Of a stretch of 64,000 bases of DNA, positions 10,809 through 23,720 are shown in pieces (positions within the stretch are counted from its first letter, which is position 1; each line of letters opens with the position of its first letter). The translations under genes and the position numbers were made by a program. The notes under the pieces are model-generated. The model had not been told where the DNA came from. It saw nothing but the letters and a program-made list of their open reading frames with translations, and did no database searches. This stretch comes from Blastomyces gilchristii SLH14081 (lineage: Eukaryota > Ascomycota > Eurotiomycetes > Onygenales > Ajellomycetaceae): the NCBI RefSeq assembly GCF_000003855.2, contig NW_003101680.1, positions 210,019 through 274,018 on the forward strand. The letters are read 5' to 3'.

Positions 10809-11197
10809 TCTGTTAAAACAGCTATACACTCTCTTTTAATAATTTGTTTTGTTATAGTCTCTCTTTACTTTATCTTTTTCTGTATCTTTTCCTTTCAATT
10901 TCTTTCTATCTATCTATTTAATGTGTCTATCTTTGAGACTGTGTTCTTTCTCTCTTTTCTTTTGTCATGATATTGTCAAATGGTTTCAAAGTATCAAAAG
11001 ATGTTAAAACACTGCAATTTGTAAACAATTTTTGTATTCTGGGCTGGAATTTTCTGATTTTGCATATCTGAAATTGATGAATGTACAATAGATAACTTTA
11101 CAGACATAGAAAAAACCCTGAGAACTAAAGTTCTCAGGTAGATGTCATAGTCTCTGACTGCATACATCTATAATTGAAGAATAATAATAATAATAAT
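10809..11197 (+). other. LINE 3' UTR with conserved hairpins and (AAT)n tail
   Basis: About 390 bases of pyrimidine-rich UTR end in a perfect stem, CCTGAGAACT / AGTTCTCAGG with a two-base loop, near 11,116-11,139. A second stem TAGATGT / ACATCTA follows, then TATAATTGAAGAAT and AAT repeats. All LINE copies with a 3' end in this window keep this arrangement, which is probably the RT recognition end. Confidence 0.65.
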
Positions 11198-11210
11198 AAC
11201 TGCTATATTC
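11198..11210 (+). repeat. Target-site duplication, right copy (LINE copy 1)
   Basis: Second copy of AACTGCTATATTC, directly after the AAT tail of the LINE. It matches 3,540-3,552 exactly. Confidence 0.8.
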
Positions 11211-14200
11211 ATGACTATTGTATTCACAACTATTGTTTCTACTGCATCTGTAATCACTGTTTTCTTTCTCATCTTTTCTAAAGCATTCTCTAGAATGTAC
11301 AGATGCAATTCATATAACAGATAAAATGATAAATGCTTGAAGACTGCATACTGCTGAATTCACATGACTAATAGTGTCTGACTGAGATATTCATTTCATA
11401 ATCTCATAGACTTACTCACTAGATATTTCATCAGCATGTTATTCAGAATTTCATTCAAGCATTTCATCTTCTCATTCATTCATGAGTGATATGATGTTGT
11501 TCTATTATGTCTTATCTGTAACTGGCTCAGGAAATGCCTCATCACTTCTTTCATAAGATTCACATCATTATCAGTTAGAATCTTGCATAGTATTTCATAG
11601 TTGATATAGATCTCATTATATAGAAACTTCATCATCATCTTCTCTATTATCTCTGAAACTGCTTTCATGACTGATCAGTCAGTAGCATAGTCAATAGCAG
11701 TAACTATTTAATAATTTTCATTTAACATTTGCAGTAATATATCTATAAGGTTCATCTCTCATTATTTGAAGAGTTGTATTATATATTTTATCTGATATTG
11801 TACTTTCTTACATTCTAATTCTTTCTTAGATTCTTTCATAACCTGATAATTCAGACACTCATGAGCATACATCTGAATGTTCTCAGTCATACTTAGTCAG
11901 TATACTCTTGATTCAAGTACACTCATGAGTTCAGAGCTTTCTAAGTGACTGAATTTCTTATATATGTAAGTTACTAAGTCATGTCTAAATAAATGTTTCA
12001 GATAGAGAGCTTTCACATATTCTAGATTGTGATAAAGTATAACATTATTTTTCAATTTCCTCAGCTTGAAGTTCAGAAGCATCTCTTCTATCACTTTCAC
12101 AAGATACTTATCATCTGATATTTTGTTATTTCTCAAGTAAGAGATCATTGTATTCACTCATTCTGATTTCTTATATTCTCTCAGTATATTTAATGTGAAC
12201 TTCTCTCATATCTGATTCACAGAACTCTTACTTATGAAATCAGGTCTGTAACTGATTGCATTAGATATCACAGCATTTAATTTCTTTCAGTATTTAATAT
12301 AAAGATTATATACTTAGAACTCTGAGATTTAACATACTAAATGTTTGAAAGATTTTATTATTAATTATAGATAGATGAGACTTTCATGATTCATAATCAC
12401 TGTTATTATATACTTATTGTTAATATATCTATCTTATAATATCAGTGTATGCTTAATCACTAGCAATTTCTTTTTATATACTGAGTAATTGAGCTTGATA
12501 TCTGATAGTTTTCTATTATTATATATCACTGAGTGCAGCTTGCTATTCTTACTCATCTACAGAAGAATGCCTCTGATAGCTCATTCAGATGCATCTGTCT
12601 TAATGTAGAAAGATTTATCATAATCTGATTAAATAAGCACTGAGAATGTTATCATACATTTTCTCAGCATGAGAAAGACCTCTTCACATGCAGTATTTCA
12701 GATGATTGACTGAAACTTCTTCTTCTGCAGATTAGCATCTATTTCTCTTAAGAGATCTGAGAGTAATACAGCTATTCATGTGAAATTCTTGATAAATCTG
12801 TGATAGTATGAGATTAACTCAAGGAATTGTTATACATGATGAATATTTCTCAGCTGTGATCAATTCACTATAACATTCAATTTCTCTGAAATGTATACAG
12901 TCATCACTCATCACATGTCTTATAAACTTTAACTCTTCTGTTTCAAACACACACTTGATTGATTTAATGTAGAGCTTATACTCTGTCAGAGTTATAAGCA
13001 CTTTATTAAGATGCTTCAGATGTTCATTATATGAGTTTAAGAAGACTAGAATGTTATTCAGATATACAAGACATGAGATTTCATTCTGTTTATAAAGAAT
13101 TGTATTCATCATTATTTGAAAGATAATGAGTATATTTATCAGACTGAATAATATTGCTAGAAATTCAAACTTCTCTCATTACATATTAAACACAGTTCAT
13201 GATACTGACAGTTCATCTATACAGATCTGCCAGTATTCTGAGAGAAGATTGATCTTTAATAGATATCAGACATTTTCAACTGTATTCAACTGTTATTGAA
13301 TCTATGACAGTGAATATTCATTCTTGATTATAAGCTTGTTAAGTGCTTAATAATTGATACATATTCATCACTTCTCTTCTGCCTTTCTCACAAATAGAAC
13401 TGGGAAGCCCCATGCACTTGCTGAGAATTATATAAGACTACATTCTAGAAGGTCTGTGATCTGACACTTCTGTTCTTCAAGATGCATTTGCAACAGAAGG
13501 TACACATTTTAATTGACTGATTTCATATTCTCTATGTTAATCTCATGTACAAATTCTCATTTCAGCAGCAATTTCAGTGAAAGATCTGTTCAGAAGATCT
13601 TTTCATACTTCTTCAGAAGCTTCTTTATATACTTATTCTCTTATATATTCTTTATCTTGATTTTCTCCACTTTCAGATTCTGTATAATATATAAAATACT
13701 TTCAGATGATGTCTTATAAATCATTCTCTTTACTTATTAATGTGTAAGCAGATTTAATTCTTCTATATTAGAGACATGAAATGTTCTTCTTATATTAGTT
13801 AATAGAATTGTATGAACTGTTTTCATCTTATCAGTTAACTGTATATAGCATGTACATCATTGAATCTGCAGATTGAATCTTTGAAATCAATTGAGTCTGA
13901 AAATAAGATTGTATTTCACATTCTGCAGCTCTCACACTCAGATATAGTAAGATTATTCTGTGAAGTGTAAGACAACTCTTACTCTTGCAGATGATACTAA
14001 ATATTAGTTATCAGATAATCTTATACATTGAGAATTCTTCACTCAGCAGATCTCTTTTAGTCTTTGAATTATATAAACACTGATATATTGTATAGAAGCT
14101 TCTGTATCTGCTAATACTTTTACAGTCATCTCTTAATTCTTATTCAACTGCTCTCTATACATTAACATTTCAAGTCTTAAGACATTGAGGTGAGCATCTG

Positions 14201-14628
14201 CTTCTTCATTCTCACTCACATCGTATTCAGAAGCCTGCTTTCTCTTGATATTTGCAGAATTCAGAGTGTCATCTAATATGAGTATCTCTTTCACTTTGAA
14301 GACTTTTCATAGAATATCAGCAAGTGTCTCTGAGCTCACTGATTTTGCTAGTTTTTTAACTCTCTTACTTCTCTTGACTCTGCATACTGTGTGCAATCTT
14401 TTACATTATGATTTTGACATTTACAGTTAAAGCAAGCTTGATGCTCATAATATCAAGATTTTCACACAGAGGATTTCTTTTTCAGAGAATTTAATACTTT
14501 AGTGATAGCATTCAAATCTAGATTCATTGCATTCAGATGTGTAGTCTGTATTATAGAGGTCTGATTATCTGTTCTCTGTTAAGATATACTTAATTACAGT
14601 ATTTTCTGTGACAATTGACTCACTTACT
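11211..14628 (-). pseudogene. Gypsy B1 gag-pol remainder
   Basis: Read right to left: a mutated gag zinc knuckle near 14,395-14,440, a protease region, RT with CLVYLNNILVF near 13,050-13,075 (YLDD changed to YLNN), RNase H, then the pre-integrase GHL-like region VTYIYKKFSHLESSEL near 11,935-11,980, and the integrase core with EILTDNDVNL-type DN motif (RKILTDNDVN) near 11,555-11,590. Stops are mainly TGA. The gag N-terminus is absent: the sequence passes from CAATTGACTCACTT straight to the LTR at 14,629. Integrase continues at 3,539 after the LINE. Confidence 0.75.
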
Positions 14629-14794
14629 TGTGATTCAAAGATTGCTTGAGCCAGCGTACGATTACAGGTATACACCGGCTTCTTATATACTGTACACTAA
14701 ATTAATTGGTGGCCGCTATGACTCCTTTACATTGTAAGCAAGTTCAGAAGCGGCTGTGTTATTATCTGACAGTTGTATATTCTTCTGAATCATA
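14629..14794 (-). repeat. LTR of Gypsy B1 (5' LTR)
   Basis: A 166-bp segment from TGTGATTC to GAATCATA (CACA expected). Two further copies, 32,870-33,036 and 41,614-41,779, share the same ends TGTGATTC..GAAYCACA and the internal GGCCGCTATG / GCGGCCG-like pair. It lies at the gag side of the element as a 5' LTR should. Confidence 0.7.
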
Positions 14795-15410
14795 TTCTCC
14801 CTTATCAGATTCAGTCACACTTATGTGATCATGATATACACTCTAGCTTCATGCAGATTAGTGTGTCACTAGTGTTCACAATTGTGTGATTTATCTCTGA
14901 TTCAGCTTGTATTCTGTGTACATTCTCACAAAGAAACTTTCACTATATTACATCACTCATTCACTAACTTTTCTCATTCTTCAATCATCTTCTCTATTAT
15001 TATTATCATCAAACATTATTATCTTCTTCAAGATTCCTGCCTCTTCTCCTGTTTAACATCTTCTATTCATTTATCTATCACATTATACATATTTCTGGCG
15101 ATGACTCTCTGTTCTCACAACAAGTGTCATTGTAGTGCCTATATCAGACAGTTCATTAGCAGTAAGTGTAATGTATTATAGAATATAATCAGGACTTGTT
15201 TTCTTCTAACAATTATCAGAATGTATTATTATAAATAACACATCTTCTTCATCTTCTTATACATTCTTGACTGTTTTTCTTCTCAGTGAGCTTCTGATTG
15301 TGTTTTCTGACACAATTTTGCATGAATGCAGATGCTGATGTTTATATTTATTTACATAGAATCTTCATGTGTTGACAGATCTGCATCTGCTGATGATAGT
15401 GAACATCTCA
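14795..15410. other. AT-rich stretch, nothing recognised
   Basis: There is a 99-codon open frame on + at 14,882-15,181, but its translation is Ser/His/Ile-rich without any family pattern and looks like chance in pyrimidine-rich DNA. No terminal repeats were found. Confidence 0.4.
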
Positions 15411-15774
15411 ATTAGACTGGCCGGCAGAACCATGAATTTCACATTTGATCTCATTTGATCTGATCTCATACATTTCTTGACATGAGTCTCACCAGGATCA
15501 AGCATTAAAAAAATCTGAAAATGAACCATTTCTGAGAGAAATGATGTGAAAAATGACCAGATTTAATGCAAGAGCAGTGAAATGAGAGTAATTTCTCAGA
15601 ATAAACTGTGAAAGATGATTATTCTTTTAAAATCAGAATGAAACTGAGACTGAAGATCAAATTCAGTCTTATTCAGTTCATTCAGTGATTGCTTATATAA
15701 TCAGAATTTGGTAACAATTATTAGTAATGCTCATGAAATAACTAAATACATTTTTATACAAGTTTATTCTCTAC

Positions 15775-16620
15775 TTTCTCATGAAAACTACACTTCTCTG
15801 ATATACTGTGATCAGAGATATTAAACTGTCTGATAATTCTATGTTTTATAATCATGAGTTTCTTGATTGTTTCTCCTTGTAATTGTTCTCAGTGATAGTG
15901 ATAAATATCTCAGCTTGAGTTAAACTTTCACTTCATTCTCATCTCTGTCAATGAAATTGTCAGAATATTACATGTTATCAGTGCAATAGTTGAATATGTA
16001 CTCTCAACAATTTTTCATAGCTCTAGAATTGATTTAATGTGTAAATTTATCAGATTATCTTGAAGATAGTGATCAAATTCTGTTTTATAAGTATGTAGTT
16101 TTGCCTGATTTTCAGTTGTAATTAATGTATGTAAGTTCTGTTTCAAAGTTAGTATTATAGTTCTATGTGATATGAAGTATTATCAAAGATCATTATTTAC
16201 TAAAGAATTGTATTTCACTGTCTTCACATCTCTAACATGTGCTCATTCAAATCTCTGATAGTTAGTATTATAGTAGTCTCAGACTAATTTAATATACAAG
16301 TCTCATTTCTTCTCTGTTTGATCTTGAGAAGTGTAGATATTAACTCAATGAGAGAGATCTAGTAGAGCTGCAATAGTATAGTACTCTGTAAAAGATTGTT
16401 CAGTTTTGCTGTAATAATATGTCAGTTTATCTCTTACAGTAATAATAGCCTGTGCTATAGCATTATCTCAGACTGAATTTCTTTTTAAGTGATTTAACTG
16501 CTTCTCAAGATAAGTAAATAAACTGTTATACATTCATCAGACTGACTGCAGTACTGATATATAAGTGATTAAGACTGTCTTCATTATCTTATAAAACTGA
16601 AACAGTAAATCAATCACATA
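15775..16620 (-). pseudogene. hAT transposase, C-terminal half, broken
   Basis: The minus-strand frame carries the hallmarks of fungal hAT transposases. AIITVRDKLTYYYSKTEQS and TIAALLDLSH (about 16,346-16,455) match the KYYSKTDES..AALVLDP region. LEL-stop-KIVESTYSTIAL (about 15,985-16,022) matches LEWWKSVEDTYPTIALMARDIL of the dimerisation domain, and EQLQGETIKKLMIIKHRI (about 15,826-15,886) matches the domain's end. Stops are TGA at expected Trp or Arg codons. The protein would cut and paste the element. The N-terminal half should lie right of 16,620 and may be split by Gypsy C1 at 17,984, but I could not trace it. Confidence 0.7.
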
Positions 16621-17983
16621 TTTCAACTGAGTTCACTTTATATCAGAAAGTTTCAATATCTGAATCTTTTTCTAATCAGAGTGTTATACTCAATGATCAA
16701 TTATCTGACACAATCAAAGAGTCTGAACAGTCATCTTATATATTGAACTTCATTATATTCTAATATTCTGTATCATATTCAGTGATATGACTGATTTGTT
16801 TATTTATTGAATATCATGAAATCATTGTTATTATTTAGAGAAGATATAAATCATATTAGCAATGTTTCAAATCTGTGATATTTAAATTATTAGTCAATCT
16901 ATTCAAAATTAACAGTAGTGTTATCAAAAAGCATTATTAAAAAGTAATATTAAAAAGTGTTATTAAAAAATATTATCTTTTATAAAGTGAATGTAAAAGT
17001 TACTTAAGTAATCACTTTCATCTCATTCTCATTTCAAGAATCAGTCATCTTATTATTCTTTATCTTGATATTAAGATTCTTTATCAGTGTTTATATCACA
17101 AGTTGAACTATATAAACAATATAGAGAATATGACTTTATTTATCATTTCAGAAATGCAAAGTCAATTTTTACTCTAAGCTCTTTATCATAGTGTAGTTAT
17201 TTACAGCATTATCAGTTATAATTATAAGAAGACTGAGACTAATATCTTAATAGTTGTTTTTCATCACTGTTATTAATATCTCTACTCTATAATCCTCAGT
17301 ATAACTACTGATCAATGATTCAAATTTAATTAATGTCTCTTAATAAGTTCAGTTCTCATCAATATAATAACATGTAACTTTTATAAATGTAAGATTGTTT
17401 ATTCTAGTTTATATATTCACTGTGAGAGACACTCTTCAATGATTCTTCAACTCTGATTCTAGATATTCTATAATGACTTTGTAATGTATCTCAAGATTGA
17501 ACTGAAGACATGATTGATATGAAATATAAAGATTTGAATTAAGTATTTGAAGAAGTGTTCAGAATTCAGGGTTTTCAATTGTTTAAAGAGAAAGATTCAG
17601 AGATATATATATACAAAGTAATTATTCATAGAAGTTATTAGATGAGAGTTAAGAAATCAGAGTACTGATATATGATCATTTTCACATAATTTTCTTCAAA
17701 TTAGAAAGTTAGTGTTATTAAAAATTGTTATCTGATAGAGTAACTTATCAGCTCAGTAGTAATTTTCTGATTATTTTTCTTTTATTATCTGCATTCTGAT
17801 GACTTCAGATGTTGAGAAATTTCATCAGAGTTATAATCAGTTTATAATGAATGTTTCTGAATGAAGTTGCAGTAATTACAGTAGAGAGATATCTCTTCAT
17901 TAATCTATAATACAATCTATTGATAATTATTTCATAGTTTATCTCAATATTTATATTAAGTTTTTTATAAATTTCATAACCTG
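16621..17983. other. AT-rich interior of the hAT relic, no frame resolved
   Basis: This is the expected position of the transposase N-terminal half on the minus strand, but mutation is too heavy to align. It ends in the 5-bp target ACCTG (17,979-17,983), duplicated after Gypsy C1 at 23,716-23,720. Confidence 0.35.
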
Positions 17984-18315
17984 TGTGGCGGGCTGCGCCC
18001 GATCAATCATATAGACTATTTCATTACACTTCACAGATTCATACTGCTCCATTCTCGAACACATATCACTTCATTCTTGAATGCATACACCCCGATTCTC
18101 AGCCATTCTTGATCACTGATCCTCAGCTGCCATGAACATGTATAGATTCTTCTGCTTCAAAGCTCCACTGCATACACTATCACATACATGTATAAATATT
18201 CACTTTGATTACTGATTCTTGCACTTTCTCTTTCTTTTTCTTCCGTAATGTTTTTCTCTTTATTATATAAGATCTATCAATATCATACTGATCTATTCAG
18301 TGTAGATCTCTTACA
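17984..18315 (+). repeat. 5' LTR of Gypsy C1
   Basis: Begins TGTGGCGGGCTGCGCC and ends CTCTTACA. It is 332 bp, the same length as the right LTR. It contains a 23-bp tandem duplication (..ATTCTCGAACACAT / ATTCTTGAATGCAT..) that is absent from the right LTR of C3. Confidence 0.85.
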
Positions 18316-18603
18316 CTAGAAAAACATTCATCATCTTCTTATTAGAAAACAATTATTCACACATTGTCTTCTCATTAGAAATGATTATTCATTGAGAGAT
18401 ATCTGAATGTGTAATGATGTATAAGAAAAGAGAAACAATCAGTTAAAGTGAACACTGAGTTCTCAGATAGAAGCTTGCTTATCAGTTGTTCTGATTCTGT
18501 AACAAAATCTTACAAAGAGAATATCAGTAAAAGATCTGAGAGTTCTGACCCTCAGATATATAAGATATTCATACAATTACACATTCAATGATCAATATAA
18601 TCA

Positions 18604-19620
18604 TGTCTAATGATAATATAGAACTCTTGAATGTGAGCATAGATGTGATGCCACAATGGCTCTGAGCAATGTTGAAATTACAATAACAATAAATAGCTGA
18701 TATACATGCAACTCAACAACTTCAATATGAAGAGATTCAACAATTAATTCATGTGATTTCAACACCTACAGAATTGAATATAAAAGCACTGAAGAAATGC
18801 TTAGATGCTTCTGTATATTTCAATGCTTCTGATCTCACTCTCTACTCATCATGAAGAATGAAAATGCTTGTGAAACTGAGTGTAGATGAAGATATCATCG
18901 GTTTATTAATCAATCAAGATTAGTATATCAATGAACAATTGAAAGATCATGTGAAACAGAAGTTTCATTCATGAATGAAAGCATATGAACTAGCATTGTG
19001 AATGTCTGATAATATCATCAGATATCTTGATATCCTGTTCTAAGACACTGCCATGCAACAGAAAGCATTAGATTAATTATAGAGTGTCTGACAGAGAAAC
19101 ACTTTTCTTACAACATTCATTCCTGACTTCAACATCAAGATTCTAGAAGCAGATGATCAATCTTGAGAGAATGAAATGAAGATTAGTATGCTCAAGAAGA
19201 TATTGACTTTCAAACTCTTACAGACTCTGGTAAGTGTAGATGAAGACCAGACTTATAAAGACTTCTACACACAGCTCCGGACATTGAATGATCATCTTAT
19301 CAAGCTCAAGAGTATACAGAACAGTGATAGAAGATGTTACACTTCAGTGACTTATACACCTGTGCTGAAGAACAGCAATGATGCAGATGTCATGAACTGA
19401 ATAGATTCAAATGTCTATACACAAGCAAGAGTTTTCACTATTCAAACAGGTCTCTGAGTCTCTGAGATCACTTCTGAAGAAGTCACTGATTGACATCAAT
19501 GTAAAGTGTGCATCAACTGTAACTAATCAGAACACATTGCTTTCAACTGCTGATCAGCCTACATACCTTCTCACTTAAAGAATGAATCAATGTCTGTCTG
19601 TGTCAATTACATTATATTAG
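18604..19620 (+). pseudogene. Gypsy C1 gag, broken
   Basis: ATG 18,604 opens MSNDNIELLNVSIDVMPQWL. The frame continues through capsid-like sequence (SVDEDIIGLLINQD; LKDHVKQKFHS; MLKKILTFKLLQTLVSVDED) to a zinc knuckle CINCN-stop-SEHIAFNC at about 19,507-19,548 (C-X2-C-X4-H-X4-C). Gag would assemble the virus-like particle and bind RNA. At least eight stops, mostly TGA, interrupt it; the longest open part is 19,176-19,400. C3 carries the same gene at 57,067-56,100. Confidence 0.8.
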
Positions 19621-19740
19621 AGAAAGATTTGAAAGATAACTATAAAGATGCTCTGATAAAACAGAGAAAAGATTAGCTTCTGTTCAAATTCATAAACAGA
19701 AGCTTGAAGAGGTCAGATAACAATGATTTGAAGAGAAAAT

Positions 19741-22700
19741 AACAATGAATGTGATTCTTATATCTACTGTGAATGATAATATATATAATATGAAAGCCAT
19801 GATAGACAGCAGTCTATATTACTATACAATAATAAAATCTTTAGTTGTAAGATATTATAATCTTCAGTGTATTCTCTTATCAAAACTCTGACTTCTCACA
19901 GAATTTGATGATTTAAAAGATGTTTACATCTGTTACATGATGAAACTAAATATAGATATCAGAGAATATCAGTGTGAAAATATCTATGTATATAAAGTTG
20001 ATAATCTTGATTATAATCTGATATTAGAACTTGTCTGACTATCTGAATAAGACATCTTATTGAACACTTGAAACAGGAGTTTAATATTCTCTAATAATGA
20101 TAGAATTCATAAAGATGATATTCATAAGACTATGAACCTGACACAGATCTCTGTCAACACTTATGAAATGCTCTGAAAAAGAAGTCATTAAAACTGCTAA
20201 CAGAGTCACTGACAAAGTCACTGATAGCAGAATCATGTATCAATCTATTTCATCAGTCTGATCAATATCAAGAAAGCTCTAGAAAAGTTATTCTGTACTA
20301 TAATAACAGATTCTCACATAAAACTCTCTCAATAATATCATGAATATCTAGATATCTTCTGATAAGATAATATTATGAATATATCTTCTTTACAAGACTC
20401 AGAAGTGAATCACAGTATCAAGTTAGAAAAGAAGAATGATAAGAATCTCAAGTCATGATAAGATCTTTTTTATAATATGTCTTAAGATGAACTTCTTCTT
20501 CTTTGAAAGACACTCAATGATCTGTTAGATAAGAAATTCATACATATTAGTAACTCTTTCACTGCAGCTTCTATTCTCTTTGCAAAGAAGTCAGATAAAG
20601 AACTCTGATTCTGTGTGAACTACTGAGGTCTGAACAGATTGACAAAGAAAGATTAATATCTCTTATCTCTTATCAATAAAACTCTAGCATGAATCAGATG
20701 AGCTCAATGATTTACAAAGTTAGATATCATCACTGTGTTTCATAAGATTCATATCACTGAAGAAGATGAATGACTTACAGTATTTTAAATATGTTATAAT
20801 CTCTTTGAATAAATAGTTACATTCTTTGAACTGACTAATGTCTTTAGTATATTTCAGAAGTATATCAACTGAGCACTCTGAGATTTTCTTAATAAGTTTG
20901 TATCTACTTATCTAGATGACATTCTCATCTTCATTAATAAATTCAGAAAAGAGTATCAAGAGTATGTATAAAGAGTATTACAATGACTATGAGAAGCTGA
21001 ACTATCAATTGATATTAATAAGTGTGATTTTGAAGTTAAGAGTACTAAATACTTAGATTTCATTATAGAAGCTGATAAGAAAATTCAAATGAATTCTGAG
21101 AAGATCTCTGTCATTCTTGAATGAGAAGCTTCACATACTGTGAAAGATGTATAAAGCTTTATTGAATTTACTAACTTCTATCAGTGATTTATATAAAATT
21201 TCTCAGATATCATAAGATCACTTACAGATCTCACTAAGAAAGACTCAGTATCTCAATAATTAGCAGATACTGAAGCTGCATTTATACAGATAAAGGAGAT
21301 ATTTATTAATACCTCTCTACTGATAACATTTGATTCTGATTATGAGACAGTTGTTGAGGCTGATTTCTCTGACTATATGACAGAAGAAGTGATATTACAA
21401 TATAATGATAAAGATGTTCTACAATTATGTGTCTTTATATCTAAGAAACTGAGTCCTGCTGAATGCAATTATAAGATCTATAACAGAGAACTTCTCATGA
21501 TTATATACTGTTTAAAAGAGTGAGACTCTGAACTCTGAAGTGTCTCTGAATTTGAGATAATCATAGATTATAAGAACCTCAAATACTTCATAACTATCTG
21601 TAAACTCACTGAATAATAGATATGATAATCTGAGTTCTTAAGCTGCTTTCATTTTATAATACACTATCATTCTGACAGTCAGAACTTGATAACAGATGCT
21701 CTCTCATAATGAGAGTAAGATATGCCTTCTGATATAACAGACAGTCATTGAATGAACTGAGAACATCAGCTTCTAGATCTGAAGATATTAGTTGATCAAG
21801 ATGAAACAACTCATGACACTATACATACTTCTTTGATTAGAATACTTTCTCTCTGAACTGACACTGACACTGACACTGATATCTTAACTTCTTCTGAACC
21901 TACACTAGATGAATTATGACATGTAACAGCTCAAACTGATGAACTTCTTCAAGCACTCACTGAAGCAGTATATCAAGAAGCACTCTGATTCTCTCCAGAA
22001 CTATGTATAAGAACTGACATCTCAGAATATTCAATCAATGATAATTACACTCTACAATTCTACAAATAATGCTGGGTCTCTCACTCTGAACTCTTATACA
22101 CTCAAATAATGCAAGAGATATATGATTCATGTATAACTGATTATTCAGGCTGTGAACAACTGTATAGAATGATCTTCTGAGAATTCTACTGATCTGAGAT
22201 ATTAAACAGCATCAGACACTTCATCTGAAACTGCAACTATTGTTCTTTCATCATCTCATGAAAGAACTGTAGAAAAGATCTGCTGAAATCACTTAATATC
22301 TCTGATAGAATCTGATGAGATATGATAATTGACTTCACTGTTGATCTTTCTGAGAGTAAGAGTTATAGAAACATCCTGATCATTATAGATTGATTGAGCA
22401 AAGATGTAATATTGAAATCTTGTGATAAAATGAATACTGAACAAGTCACTGAAGCTTTTCTACAGAGTTCATTCTATTAGATGTATGAATTGCTGAGATC
22501 TATAGTATCAGATCAGAGCTGTCAATTTATGAGCACTCTCTGAACAAGAATCTGTCAAGTTCTCAAGATTACATACTGTCTGTTAACTGCCTATCATCTC
22601 AAGACTGATGATATGTCAGAACAGACAATTCAAACTATGAAGAATTATTTTCATAAGTTCTGTAATCACTTATAAGACAATTGATATGATCTTCTTCTAC

Positions 22701-23383
22701 ATGCAGAGATCACTATCAATGATTGAGATGCTGTTTCAACAGATATAAGCCTGTTCTTTCTCACACATGAATATTACATGAAAGTACTGAATCTTCTAGA
22801 AATCACACATTTCACACTGAACCTTCACAGTCTGATTCAGATCACTGATAATATAGTAATAAAACTCTGAGATATCTGTGATTGAGCAGAGGCCTTCATG
22901 ACAAGCACTAAACAGAATTAAGAAGATTAAATTAATATTCACTGAGACTCTGCTGAACAATATAAGATAGAAGATCTGATATGATTGAATCTTAAGAATA
23001 TACAGATAACACATTCATCTCATACACTGAATTACTGATATATCAAGTATGAAGTGATAGAAGTTCTAGATAGCTACAACTATCATCTTAACACATTATC
23101 AGAAATTCATAATGTCTTTCACACAAGCTTGCTCTGCTGTGCTGTCACTGACCTGTTCTCTTCTCAACTGACTTCTGACTGACAGCCGCCAGGCATCACA
23201 GAAGAGGATAATGAGCTTGAGTGAGAGATTGAGAATATTCTTGATGAGAGACCCTGCGGCCGCAGCTGACAATATCTTGTGAAATGAGTCAGGTATGATC
23301 ACCTGACCTGGACCCTGAGTTCCGCATTATCTGAAACAGAGGCTCTTGACTGATGAGAACTGCTTCTGGAAAGAAGGAGCTAA
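19741..23383 (+). pseudogene. Gypsy C1 pol (protease, RT, RNase H, integrase, chromodomain), broken
   Basis: Domains in order: protease-like MKAMIDSSLYY (about 19,788-19,820; DSG-type site altered); RT with FIHISNSFTAASILFAKKS (about 20,530-20,590) and an intact TYLDDILIF at 20,906-20,932; RNase H with VEADFSDYMT and NRELLMIIY (about 21,350-21,510); integrase with zinc-binding region NCNYCSF (about 22,225), IDFTVDLSES (about 22,330) and IVSDQSCQF (about 22,503); GPY-like YEVIEVLDSYNY (about 23,046) and NVFHTSLL (about 23,110); chromodomain IENILDERP..QYLVK (about 23,230-23,285). The end of the gene is GC-richer and better preserved. Stops are overwhelmingly TGA at Trp positions. The chromodomain class usually targets integration to silent chromatin. 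Confidence 0.85.
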
Positions 23384-23715
23384 TGTAGTGAGCTGCGCCT
23401 GATCAATCATGTAGACTATTTCATTACACTTCACAGATTCATACTGCTTCATTCTCAAACACATACTGTTTCATTCTTAAACATATATGCTCTGATTCTC
23501 AGTCATTCTCAATCACTGATCCTCAGCTGTCATGAACATATATAGATTCTTTCACTTCAAAGCTTCACTGCATATATCATCATATACATGTATAAATATT
23601 CACTTCAATTACTGATTCTTGCACTTTCTCTTTCTTTTCCTTCTCTAACATTTTTCTCTTTGTTATATAAGACCTATTAATATCATACTGATCTATTCAG
23701 CGTAGGCCCCTTACA
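23384..23715 (+). repeat. 3' LTR of Gypsy C1
   Basis: Begins TGTAGTGAGCTGCGCC and ends CCCCTTACA. It differs from the left LTR mainly by C/T and G/A changes. Confidence 0.85.
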
Positions 23716-23720
23716 ACCTG

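Larger units (their letters stand above)
3553..11197 (+). mobile_element. LINE copy 1, full-length-like, with chimeric 5' end
   Basis: A 7.6-kb non-LTR retrotransposon bounded by a 13-bp duplication. In order it has a 75-bp antisense piece of Gypsy C gag, about 660 bp of GC-rich partly tandem DNA, an AT-rich leader, ORF1 with three zinc knuckles, ORF2 (APE endonuclease, RT, RNase H), a 3' UTR with a perfect hairpin, and a GAAGAAT(AAT)n tail. The domain set fits the Tad1/I-like LINEs of fungi. Compared with copy 2 (49,948-53,509) it has lost many Trp codons to TGA and carries YVND instead of YVDD in RT, so it is dead. Confidence 0.85.
3011..14794 (-). mobile_element. Ty3/Gypsy retrotransposon B1, split by LINE copy 1, lacks gag N-terminus and 3' LTR
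   Basis: The minus-strand pol sequence runs 14,628 down to 11,211, is interrupted by a LINE insertion, and continues from 3,539 to about 3,011. The pieces join into one frame across the 13-bp duplicated target (3,540-3,552 and 11,198-11,210). Protease/RT/RNase H/integrase order with integrase last indicates Ty3/Gypsy. The right LTR is 14,629-14,794. No left LTR is visible: pol stops at about 3,010 against the BCS1-like pseudogene. Compared with its relative B2 (27,115-33,036), about 1.35 kb of gag between the zinc knuckle and the LTR is missing. Confidence 0.75.
17984..23715 (+). mobile_element. Complete Ty3/Gypsy chromovirus C1
   Basis: A 5,732-bp element with two 332-bp LTRs (17,984-18,315 and 23,384-23,715) and the 5-bp target duplication ACCTG at 17,979-17,983 and 23,716-23,720. 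A purine tract GGAAAGAAGGAGC precedes the right LTR. The gene order is gag, protease, RT, RNase H, integrase, chromodomain, all on +. It is structurally complete but coding-dead: Trp codons are TGA throughout and several Gln codons are TAG or TAA. A second copy is C3 (48,275-57,674). Confidence 0.9.
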
